A program made the translations under genes and the position numbers. A stretch of 13,114 nucleotides of DNA from Pseudomonadota bacterium (lineage in GTDB: Bacteria; Desulfobacterota; Desulfovibrionia; Desulfovibrionales; Desulfovibrionaceae). The notes below the pieces were generated by a model. That model worked only from the letters and a program-made list of their open reading frames with translations. It was not told the DNA's origin and ran no database searches. Where the stretch lies: the NCBI GenBank assembly GCA_023417745.1, contig JAEZEM010000124.1, positions 1 to 13,114 of the forward strand, written 5' to 3'. Below, piece by piece: positions 1 through 6,936 of the stretch (its first letter is position 1; the number at the start of each line of letters is the position of its first letter).

Positions 1-179
1 TCGTCGGCCCCCAGCGCCCCGGTGGGGCAGGCCCCGGCGCAGGAGGCGCAACCCTCGGCGCAGGGCGACTCGGCCAGCACCGGCAGGCCCCGGAAACGCG
101 GCGACAGCGGCGGCATGGCGGCGGGGAAGGCCACGGTGCGTTTTCCCTGGCGCAGGCGTTCAAGCAGGATGTTGAGCAT
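1..179 (-). CDS. ehrS: Ferredoxin-type/small subunit of the Ehr complex, N-terminus only
   Basis: Only the first 59 codons are in the window; the gene continues past the left edge. The N-terminus resembles HycF/HyfH-type iron-sulfur subunits, with a short amphipathic start, the phrase FRGLPVL, and then the cysteine set C40-x3-C44-x2-C47-x3-C51-P. This is one 4Fe-4S motif with a slightly widened first spacing. In this family such a domain passes electrons to the NuoB-like small subunit, and in some complexes both are one polypeptide; which applies here cannot be seen. The start at 179 is preceded by AAGGA nine bases upstream. Unlike the tightly packed genes before it, it is separated from the large-subunit gene by 116 bases with possible regulatory sites, so it may have its own promoter. 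The symbol is by analogy with ehrABCDLS of Geobacter. Confidence 0.7.
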   Translation of the reverse strand, partial: MLNILLERLRQGKRTVAFPAAMPPLSPRFRGLPVLAESPCAEGCASCAGACPTGALGAD

Positions 180-204
180 GGTTGCCGGTCCTTGTGTCGC
201 GACC

Positions 205-232
205 CTTAAAAAATACGTGAGTACTTTTTAAG
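205..232. promoter_or_regulatory. AT-rich palindrome, possible operator before the small-subunit gene
   Basis: Two 12-base arms (205-216 and 221-232) of the form CTTAAAAA-N-TAC pair with one mismatch around a 4-base centre GTGA. An 8-base perfect palindrome GTCGCGAC lies next to it at 196-203. The element sits 26 bases upstream of the start at 179 and just downstream of a possible promoter, which is where a repressor would bind. It is not followed by a T run on either strand in a way that would make a terminator. Confidence 0.4.
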
Positions 233-235
233 AAA

Positions 236-261
236 AATTAATGGTTTTAGTGCGTTGTCAA
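236..261 (-). promoter_or_regulatory. Possible sigma70-type promoter for the small-subunit gene
   Basis: A perfect TTGACA lies at 261-256 on the minus strand, followed after about 15 bases by an AT-rich stretch (TAATTT) that only weakly matches a -10 box. The region is strikingly AT-rich against the surrounding DNA. The transcript would start near the palindrome at 205-232. The -10 match is poor, so this is tentative. Confidence 0.3.
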
Positions 262-268
262 CAAGATG

Positions 269-294
269 GTCGCAGCTCTTTTCGGGAGCGCGAC
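269..294 (-). other. Stem-loop just after the large-subunit stop
   Basis: Arms GTCGCGCTC and GAGCTGCGAC (minus-strand sense) pair with one bulged base around a 7-base loop, starting two bases after the stop codon. No U run follows, so it is a poor intrinsic terminator. It could stabilise the 3' end of the five-gene message or mark a processing site. Confidence 0.35.
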
Positions 295-295
295 A

Positions 296-1780
296 CTAGA
301 GATCATGTCCGCAGTAGGACAGGTTGAAGCTCTTGTTGCACAGGGGAAAGTCGGAAATCTGCTGGCCGCGAAGGGCCACGGCCAGGCCGAACCAGTTGTG
401 GAAGGACGGATCGACCACCTTGTAGGCGGCAAACCGGCCGTCGTCGCCGGTGACGGCCACGTGGCAGATTTCGCCGCGCCAGCCTTCGGTCAGCCCCACG
501 GCCACCATGCCGCCCGGCAGCTCGCCCGCGGGCGCGCGGCGCACCGGTCCTTCCGGCAGGCCGATCAGGCTGTCGTGGATGAAATCCAATGAGGCTTCCA
601 TCTCCAGCCGTCGCACCAAGGCCCGGGCATAGACGCCGCCGAAGTCGTGGAGCTGCATGGGGATGTCCTTGGGGCCGGCCCCGGGCAGCGGGAAGGCGTG
701 GCGGGCGTCGCGGGGCAGGCCGCAGGCCCGGGCCGGCGGTCCGACCAGCCCGATTTCCCGGGCCGTTTCGGCGCTGACCCGCCCGGCGCCCTCGAACCGG
801 GCCAGGGTGGTGGAGGACAAAAACAGCAGCTCGGCCGCGCCAAAGGCCGCCCGGCGGGTCAGTTCCAGGCGTGAGAGCAGTTCGCGGATGGTCGGCTTGT
901 CGAGGTCAAAGGCCACCCCGCCCGGCCGCACCAGCCCCCGGCCGAAGCGGTTGCCGCAGATCAGCCCGGTGAGATTGAGGAAATCGCCCCGAATGCGGCC
1001 GCAAAACGCCATGGTGGGCTGGTAGCCCACGTCGCCGGCCATGGCCCCGAGGTCGCCGGTATGGTTGGCCAGGCGCTCCAGTTCCAGGGCGATGCGGGCG
1101 ATGGCCCGGCCCCGGGCCGGCACGACGGTTTCGGTGAGGGCTTCGATGAGGGCGGCGTGGGCCAGGCCGTGGCCGATGGTGGTGTCCCCGGCCAGCGTCT
1201 CCATGAAATGGACGGTGCGCTTGTCCGGGCCGCCGATAAGCCGGGCCTCGATGCCCCGGTGCTGGAACCCGAGGCTGATTTCCAGATGGTAGACGTCCTC
1301 GCCGCAGCATTGGAAGCGGAAATGCCCGGGTTCGATGATGCCGGCATGGACCGGCCCCACGGCCACCTCGTGGACTTCCTCGCCGCGCATCTGGAAATGG
1401 TCGGCCACGCCCGGAGCCGGACGGGGCTCCCCGGGCCGGGCCGGACAACCGGTGAAACGCACCGGCTTGAGCCAGGGATGGCCCTGGGGCACGATGCCCC
1501 ACTGCTCATGCACTTCGCGCTCGAACAGATGGGCCTGGGGGCAGTCCGGGGTCAGCGACGGATAACTTTCGGCCGGGACCTGGCGCAAAAACGCCAGCCG
1601 GCCGTCGGCGTCGCGGCCCAGCAGGCAGCACAGCCCGACGCCGCCCGGACAGGGCAGCCCGAAAAGGGCCAGCATCCGCCAGCCGGCATCGACCCGGGCC
1701 AGAATCTCGCGCCGGAAAAGCACCGGCGGCAGCACCGCCGAGCCGGCCAGGGGCACGGCCTCGAAATGGGGAAATTCCAT
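296..1780 (-). CDS. ehrL: Ehr complex large subunit (NuoC-NuoD-like, no NiFe site)
   Basis: This 494-residue protein is the large subunit of a membrane complex of the complex I/group 4 hydrogenase family. Residues 1-125 match the NuoC (30 kDa) domain, with the signature YPSLTPDCPQAHLFEREVHE (73-92). Residues 130-494 match NuoD/HycE, including LEISLGFQHRGIE. The two CxxC motifs of NiFe hydrogenases are absent: where RxCGxC is expected the protein reads ETLAGDTTIGHG (194-205), and the C-terminus has FPLCNKSFNLSYCGHDL in place of DPCxxC. It therefore should not bind NiFe, and no cleavable C-terminal extension is seen. This is the mark of Ehr complexes, whose electron partner is not established. 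GGGAGG, overlapping the end of the upstream gene, lies nine bases before the start. The upstream stop and this start are five bases apart, suggesting coupling. Confidence 0.85.
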   Translation of the reverse strand: MEFPHFEAVPLAGSAVLPPVLFRREILARVDAGWRMLALFGLPCPGGVGLCCLLGRDADGRLAFLRQVPAESYPSLTPDCPQAHLFEREVHEQWGIVPQGHPWLKPVRFTGCPARPGEPRPAPGVADHFQMRGEEVHEVAVGPVHAGIIEPGHFRFQCCGEDVYHLEISLGFQHRGIEARLIGGPDKRTVHFMETLAGDTTIGHGLAHAALIEALTETVVPARGRAIARIALELERLANHTGDLGAMAGDVGYQPTMAFCGRIRGDFLNLTGLICGNRFGRGLVRPGGVAFDLDKPTIRELLSRLELTRRAAFGAAELLFLSSTTLARFEGAGRVSAETAREIGLVGPPARACGLPRDARHAFPLPGAGPKDIPMQLHDFGGVYARALVRRLEMEASLDFIHDSLIGLPEGPVRRAPAGELPGGMVAVGLTEGWRGEICHVAVTGDDGRFAAYKVVDPSFHNWFGLAVALRGQQISDFPLCNKSFNLSYCGHDL

Positions 1781-1785
1781 GCCTG

Positions 1786-3264
1786 CTATCCTCCCAGGGA
1801 GACGGCGGCGGCCGCCCGGGCCAACACGTCGGTCAGGCCCCGGGGCACGTAGAGGCCCAGCGTCAAGGCGGCGGCCAAAAGGGCCAGGGGCGAGGCCACG
1901 GACAGCACGCGCTCGGGGCCGGGATGGCGCACGGCCGGGGGCAGCGGCCCTTGGACCATGCGGCACACGGAGGTGGCCATGCCAACGAAAATGACGGCCA
2001 GGGCCACGACGTAGACGGTGGCGGCCAGGCCATGGCCGCCGGCGAACATGGCTTGCAAGATGGCCAGCTCGCTGACGAACAGGCCAAAGGGCGGCGAACC
2101 GCAGATGGCCAGGAAGCCAGCCGTCCACAGGGCGGCGGTTATGGGCAGCGCCCGGGACACGCCCCGGGCGTCGTGGCAGGAGCGGGTGTGGTAGACGGCC
2201 AGGATGTTGCCGGAAATCAGAAACAGCGCGCCCTTGGTCAGCGAATGGTTGACGGCGTGGAGCATGGCCCCGAAGGCCGCGCCGCCGCCGATGCCGACGC
2301 CAAGGGCCAGGATGCCCATGTGCTCGACGCTGGAGTAGGCCAGCATCCGTTTGTAGTCGCCCAGGCCGACGATAAAAACAGCGGCCGTGACCATGGAGAT
2401 GAGGCCGAAAAGCACCAGCAGCTCGCCGCAAAAGGCCCCCAGCCCGGCCGGGGACAGAATCTGCACGGCCCGCAGGATGCCCAGGAAGGCGCAGTTGAGG
2501 AGCGCGCCGGAGAGTAGCGCCGAGACCAGGGACGGCGACTGGCTGTGGGCGTCGGGCAGCCAGTTGTGCATGGGGGCCAGGCCCATTTTCGAGCCGTAGC
2601 CGACCAGCAGGAAGATAAAGGCCGCCCGCAGCCAGGGCTTGGCCGCGCCCGGGGCCAGGGGGAGCAGATCGGCCAGGTCCATGGAGGCCACCGGAGCCAC
2701 CGGATCGTAGAAGGCGACGGACACGAGGATGTTGCCCAAAAGGGCCAGGGCGATGCCCACGGAGCAGATGACCAGGTATTTCCAGGTGGCTTCCAGGGAG
2801 CGGCGGTGGCGGTGGAAGTAGATCAGCGGAGCGCTGGACAGGGTGGTGGCCTCGATGCCGACCCACAGGACCGAGAGGTTGCGGGTGGCGCAGACCACGG
2901 TCATGGCCGCAAGGAACAGGCACAGGCACAGGCTGAACACCCGCTCCGGGGCGTTAATAAAGGTCGCGCCGTCCTGGAAGTCTCGCTTTTCGTGGATGGC
3001 CCCTTCATGGCGCAGGTAGCCTACGGCGTAGAAGGCGGCGGCGGTAAAAAGCAGGCTGGCCAGGGTGAGGAAAAGCTGGCCCAGGGGATCAAGTTCGAGC
3101 AACCCGCCGTAGGCCGGGGCCGGGGGAGCTATCCAGGTCGTGCCGACCAGGGTCAGATGGAGGCAGCCGACCACCACCAGCAGCCAGCGGCGAGGGCCGT
3201 CGGCGGGCAGGGCCAGGGCGATAAGGCCGGCCAGCAGGGGAATAAGGGGCAAGGCGGCAAGCAT
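1786..3264 (-). CDS. ehrD: Antiporter-like membrane subunit, HyfF/NuoN type
   Basis: A 492-residue, highly hydrophobic protein of the proton-conducting antiporter family (NuoL/M/N, Mrp, HyfF). The conserved ion-path residues are visible: Glu138 in WVGIEATTLSSAPLI, Lys226 in GYGSKMGLAPMHNWLPDAHS, Lys305 in LGDYKRMLAYSSVEHMG, Lys344 in NHSLTKGALFL, and Glu399. The protein should translocate H+ or Na+ through the membrane arm. The short length without the long lateral helix of NuoL fits HyfF. It is the fourth gene of the operon: it starts three bases after the NuoK-like gene and has only a weak ribosome-binding site, so it is probably translated by coupling. The family is certain; the exact subunit letter rests on gene order. 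Confidence 0.9.
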   Translation of the reverse strand: MLAALPLIPLLAGLIALALPADGPRRWLLVVVGCLHLTLVGTTWIAPPAPAYGGLLELDPLGQLFLTLASLLFTAAAFYAVGYLRHEGAIHEKRDFQDGATFINAPERVFSLCLCLFLAAMTVVCATRNLSVLWVGIEATTLSSAPLIYFHRHRRSLEATWKYLVICSVGIALALLGNILVSVAFYDPVAPVASMDLADLLPLAPGAAKPWLRAAFIFLLVGYGSKMGLAPMHNWLPDAHSQSPSLVSALLSGALLNCAFLGILRAVQILSPAGLGAFCGELLVLFGLISMVTAAVFIVGLGDYKRMLAYSSVEHMGILALGVGIGGGAAFGAMLHAVNHSLTKGALFLISGNILAVYHTRSCHDARGVSRALPITAALWTAGFLAICGSPPFGLFVSELAILQAMFAGGHGLAATVYVVALAVIFVGMATSVCRMVQGPLPPAVRHPGPERVLSVASPLALLAAALTLGLYVPRGLTDVLARAAAAVSLGG

Positions 3265-3267
3265 GGG

Positions 3268-3903
3268 TTAGTCCCGCAGGCTGCAAAACCGTCCGACGTC
3301 GATGGACTCGAAGGTTTTGTTGATGTGGTGAAGAGCGATGCCCATGACGAAGACGGCGACGAAGACGTCCAGGAGCACCGAGAGTTCGAGCCAGACCGAA
3401 CCTTGGGCGGCCAGGGGCACGCCCAGGAGAAAAATGCCGTTTTCGGCGGCCAGATAGCCGATGACTTGGGTGAGCGCCTTGCGCCGGGCCACGACCAGGG
3501 TCAGGCCCGAGAAGATGGACGTCAGCGCCGCCGGGAATAAAAGCGGCGGGAAAAGCCCGGGCGGAAAGGGCAGGCGCGACTCCAGCCACAAGGAGAATAA
3601 AAGGCCGCCCACGCCGGCCAGCAGCGACATGTTGAAGCCGAAGTAGGGTTCGACCACGGGATTGACTTCCAGCCGGGCCAGGGTGCGGGCCACCAGCCAG
3701 GGAAAGCCGATGCCCTTGATGGCCAGCACGGCCAGGGACAAGACGAGCCCATGGCCGTGGGGGCCGGCGATGGCCAGGGGCGTGGCGGCCAGGAGCACCC
3801 CTTGCAGGGCGGTGATCCGGGTGAGGGTTTTCAGGCGCGTGACGGCCAGATAGGCCAGATTGACCACCACCAATGCGACCAGCAGCGATTGTATCGCGGC
3901 CAT
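3268..3903 (-). CDS. ehrC: NuoK/HyfE-like membrane subunit
   Basis: A 211-residue hydrophobic protein with about six membrane helices, longer than the ~100-residue NuoK because HyfE-type proteins carry an N-terminal extension. The NuoK-like part is the C-terminal half: ALTQVIGYLAAENGIFLLG (143-161) and LELSVLLDVFVAVFVMGIAL (172-191). These hold Glu154 and Glu173, the probable equivalents of the two membrane glutamates of NuoK that form part of the proton path. A strong GGAGG (3909-3913) lies five bases before the start, overlapping the end of the upstream gene, whose stop codon falls between the two. It lies between the NuoH-like and second antiporter genes, as in Hyf and Ehr operons. Confidence 0.85.
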   Translation of the reverse strand: MAAIQSLLVALVVVNLAYLAVTRLKTLTRITALQGVLLAATPLAIAGPHGHGLVLSLAVLAIKGIGFPWLVARTLARLEVNPVVEPYFGFNMSLLAGVGGLLFSLWLESRLPFPPGLFPPLLFPAALTSIFSGLTLVVARRKALTQVIGYLAAENGIFLLGVPLAAQGSVWLELSVLLDVFVAVFVMGIALHHINKTFESIDVGRFCSLRD

Positions 3904-3905
3904 GG

Positions 3906-4805
3906 CTACCTCCACACCGTCAGGACCAGGGACAAGGCGGCCAGGGCTCCGGCCGAACCGAGCAGACGCGGCACGCGAAGCAGGCGCAGCCGGGCCATGG
4001 AGGATTCGATCAGGCCCACGGCCACGGCCGTCAGCACGATGCCGGCCAGAAAGGCGGCCCAGGCGGCCAACGGGGGCATGGCCTGGACCGGCAGCAGGGA
4101 AAGCGTCACGGCGGCGGCGAAAAACCACAGCTTGAGCGCCGCGCCGTAGCTGATCATGGCCATGTCCGGGCCGGAGTGGTCAAGGACCATGACTTCGTGG
4201 ATCATGGTCAGCTCCAGGTGGGTGTTGGGATCATCCACCGGGATACGGCAGTTTTCGGTCAGCAGCAGGATAAAAAGGAGCAGGGGGACGAACAGCCGTT
4301 CCGGGGCCAGCGAGCCGGCCAGCCCCTGGCCGAGCATGCCGGAGAGGGAAAGATTGGGGGCGTCCACGGCCAGGGCCAGCAAGGCCAGGAACAGCACGGG
4401 TTCGGCCAGGGCGGAAAAGGCGGCCTCGCGGCTGGCCCCCATGCCCTCGAAGCTTGAGCCGGTGTCCAGGGCGGCCAGAATCAGCGCCAGGCGCGACAGG
4501 CCCAGGCAATAGGCGGCCAGCATGAAGTCGCCGGCAAAGCTGGTCGGGGCCGGGCTGGCCGGGCCGGGCAGCAGGCACAGCGCGCCGCAGACGGCGGCCA
4601 GGGACACGGCCGGCCCCACCCCCAGCATGGCGCTGGCGGTATGGCTTTCCACCAGACCCTTGCGCGTCAGTTTGGCCAGATCGAAATAGGTTTGCAGCAG
4701 CGGCTTGCCGACCCGGCCGGACAGGCGGGCCTTGACCCGGTTGATGATGCCGGGAATCAGCGGGGCCAGGATAAGGGCGGCGAGGATGTGGAGCCAGGCG
4801 TTCAT
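3906..4805 (-). CDS. ehrB: NuoH-like membrane subunit (HyfC/HycD family)
   Basis: A 299-residue membrane protein of the respiratory complex I subunit 1 family, which anchors the peripheral arm and lines the coupling site. Signatures are the charged loop GRVGKPLLQTYFDLAKL (30-46), the GASREAAFSALAEP segment (123-136), and the highly conserved TENCRIPVDDPNTHLELTMI (183-202) followed by HEVMVLDHSGP, with Glu184, Glu198 and Glu204. The start is fixed by the ATGA overlap with the stop of the upstream antiporter gene (shared bases 4802-4805), a common arrangement for coupled translation of complex subunits. An open frame extends further upstream, but it runs inside the upstream gene and adds no family sequence, so I do not use it. 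Confidence 0.9.
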   Translation of the reverse strand: MNAWLHILAALILAPLIPGIINRVKARLSGRVGKPLLQTYFDLAKLTRKGLVESHTASAMLGVGPAVSLAAVCGALCLLPGPASPAPTSFAGDFMLAAYCLGLSRLALILAALDTGSSFEGMGASREAAFSALAEPVLFLALLALAVDAPNLSLSGMLGQGLAGSLAPERLFVPLLLFILLLTENCRIPVDDPNTHLELTMIHEVMVLDHSGPDMAMISYGAALKLWFFAAAVTLSLLPVQAMPPLAAWAAFLAGIVLTAVAVGLIESSMARLRLLRVPRLLGSAGALAALSLVLTVWR

Positions 4806-6799
4806 GAGAGCTTCCAGGTCAAAAGGAGCACGACGGTGGCCAGCACGTAGAGGATGTAGAGATGCACCTTGCCGTGCTGCACCACCTTGGCGGCGTCGCA
4901 CAGGCGGACGACGAGTTCAAACAGCGGCGTAAAGAACTTTTCCCGGGCGGCGTCGCGGCTGACGACGGCAAGGGTCGCGCGTTTGGGGAACAGGCCCGGG
5001 TCCATGTCCAGGCGACGGGTCACGCCCATGGGGCCGGCCAGGAGCTTGGTGGTAGGCTCCACGAACGAGGCCGCGCCGTACTGCATGCGGGCGGTGGGGG
5101 CGGTGTAGCCGCAGCCCCAGGTCGGCTCGCGGCGTCGGCCATGGGCGGCCCCGGCCTGGGCGCGCAGCCACAGGAGCACTCCGGCCAGAATAATGATGCC
5201 GGCGCCGAAAAATCCCACGGTGCGGGCCGCCGATGCGGCTTGTTCCAGGGCGGCCCGGGCCGGAGCCGGGTCCATGCCCGGGAAGGCCAGCACGGCCTGG
5301 CCGACGAAGCGCAGCAGCGCCGGGGCCAGGGCGGCGGCGGCGAGCAGGCCGGCGGCCAGGAAGAGCGGAGCGAGAAGGGCGGCGTGGTTGGGCGCTTCGG
5401 CCTTGGCTGCGGCCGGGGTGCGGGGCGCGCCCAGAAAGGCCAGCCCGCCGGCCTTGGCAAAGGCGGCCAGGGCGAAGCCGCCCACGGCGGCCAGGGCGGC
5501 CAGGGAGGCGGCCGAGGCGGTGCGCGGCAAGAGTCCCGGGAGATCCAGGCCGGCCAGCATGGCCAGGGCCATGGTCAGCTCGCCGATAAAGCCCGGCAAG
5601 GGCGGCAGGCCGGCGATGCCGGCCCCGGCCAGGAGAAACAGCGTGCCCACGGCCGGCATGCGTTTGGCAAGGCCCCCCAGGTGGGCAATGCGGGCGCTGC
5701 CGACAGCAGCGAGCACCTCGGCGGCGCACAAAAAGAGCAGGGACTTGAAGCCCGCGTGGCACAGCATGTGGAACAGCGCGCCGCCCAGGCCCAGGGCGGC
5801 CATGGCCGGGTTGCCGCAGGACAGGCCGACCAGCCCGAGTCCCAGGCCCAGGCAGATAAGGCCCATGTTTTCCACGCTGGAATAGGCGAGCAGACGCTTG
5901 AGGTTGCCCTGTCCCAGGGCGGCCAGGATGCCGAGCAGGGCGCTGGCCAGGCCCAGGCCGGCGATGGTCCAGCCCTGCCAGGGAGCGGGCGGGGGCAGGA
6001 TTTCCAGCGCCCGCCACAGGCCGTAGAGCCCCACGTTGATCATGCCGCCGGACATGAGCGCGGTCACATGGCCCGGGGCGGCCGGATAGATGGCCGGCAG
6101 CCAGACGTGGAAGGGAACCAGCCCGATCTTGGCGGCGAACCCGAAAAACGCCAGGAAAAAAAGTAGGCCGGGCATGGTCAGGCGACCGGCGCGGGCGGCT
6201 TCGGCCAGGGCGGCGAATTCCGTGGCTCCGGCCTGGCCCATGGCCAGGGCGAAGAAGGCGATGACCAGGGCCGCCCCGAGGTGGGCGCAGACCAGGTAGG
6301 TCCAGGCCGCCTCGCGCACCTCGACCTCGTCGTCGTGCAGGCTGCCCAGGAAAAACGGGGCCAGGGACATGACTTCCCAGGCGATGAGGAAGACCACCCC
6401 GTCCCGGGCGGCCATGACCAGGGCCAGTCCGGCCAGGAGGATGTTGAAGAAAAACCAGTGCGGTCCGCGCCGGTCCGGGCCGGCATGGGCGGGATCGTTT
6501 CCGGCCAGGGCCAGAGAGCCGGCTACGGCGGCCGCCGCGCCCACGACGTAGACTGGCAGGAGAAACAGGCGGCTGGCCGGGTCGAGGCCCAGGACAAGCG
6601 ACCCGAGGGGCAGTCCCCAGGGGAGCGATACCTGGGAAACGGCGCTGGCCGGCGTGAGCGCCAGACCGGCCAGGCCGACCAGGGAGCCGGCGACGGCTCC
6701 GGCAGGCCCCAGACGATTGGCCGCTTCCCGGCCGGCGAAGGCCAGGGAGGTCAGCGCTCCCAGAAGATAGAAGACCAGCGACAGTCCGAACAGTTCCAT
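4802..6799 (-). CDS. ehrA: Antiporter-like membrane subunit, HyfB/HycC type
   Basis: A 665-residue membrane protein and the first gene of the Ehr operon. It belongs to the same proton-pumping antiporter superfamily as the fourth gene but is of the longer HyfB/HycC type. Conserved residues include Glu142 in WEVMSLAPFFLG, Lys224 in AAKIGLVPFHVWLPAIYP, Lys301 in GNLKRLLAYSSVENMG, the HAGFKSLLFL segment with Lys352, and Glu407. The C-terminal part carries the family's soluble stretch GCGYTAPTARMQYGAASFVEP and a final membrane helix ending in LTWKLS. The start at 6799 has a weak GGGTGG upstream. No clear sigma70 promoter is visible in the 64 bases between this start and the terminator of the upstream chemoreceptor gene. 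Having two different antiporter subunits suggests at least two ion paths per complex. Confidence 0.9.
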   Translation of the reverse strand: MELFGLSLVFYLLGALTSLAFAGREAANRLGPAGAVAGSLVGLAGLALTPASAVSQVSLPWGLPLGSLVLGLDPASRLFLLPVYVVGAAAAVAGSLALAGNDPAHAGPDRRGPHWFFFNILLAGLALVMAARDGVVFLIAWEVMSLAPFFLGSLHDDEVEVREAAWTYLVCAHLGAALVIAFFALAMGQAGATEFAALAEAARAGRLTMPGLLFFLAFFGFAAKIGLVPFHVWLPAIYPAAPGHVTALMSGGMINVGLYGLWRALEILPPPAPWQGWTIAGLGLASALLGILAALGQGNLKRLLAYSSVENMGLICLGLGLGLVGLSCGNPAMAALGLGGALFHMLCHAGFKSLLFLCAAEVLAAVGSARIAHLGGLAKRMPAVGTLFLLAGAGIAGLPPLPGFIGELTMALAMLAGLDLPGLLPRTASAASLAALAAVGGFALAAFAKAGGLAFLGAPRTPAAAKAEAPNHAALLAPLFLAAGLLAAAALAPALLRFVGQAVLAFPGMDPAPARAALEQAASAARTVGFFGAGIIILAGVLLWLRAQAGAAHGRRREPTWGCGYTAPTARMQYGAASFVEPTTKLLAGPMGVTRRLDMDPGLFPKRATLAVVSRDAAREKFFTPLFELVVRLCDAAKVVQHGKVHLYILYVLATVVLLLTWKLS

Positions 6800-6863
6800 G
6801 GACGACCACCCTTGTCGCGGGGCCGGCGCACTGCATCCGGTCGGTCCCGTTGCCGATCACAAG

Positions 6864-6895
6864 AAAAACGGCCCCGGGGTACGCCCCGGGGCCGT
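6864..6895 (-). terminator. Intrinsic terminator of the chemoreceptor gene
   Basis: Two perfect 12-base GC-rich arms (6868-6879 and 6884-6895, core GGCCCCGGGG) enclose the loop TACG on the plus strand. On the minus strand they are followed by TTTTT. It lies 41 bases after the chemoreceptor stop. Read-through would enter the Ehr operon, so this hairpin separates the two units or attenuates between them. Confidence 0.85.
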
Positions 6896-6936
6896 GAAAT
6901 GTCAAGCCCACGCCGGAAGGCAATGGGAAAACGCCA

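Noticed and set aside
6846..6863. TTGTGA half-site as an HcpR/CRP-family operator
   Set aside because: The second half (TCACAA) is absent at the expected spacing.
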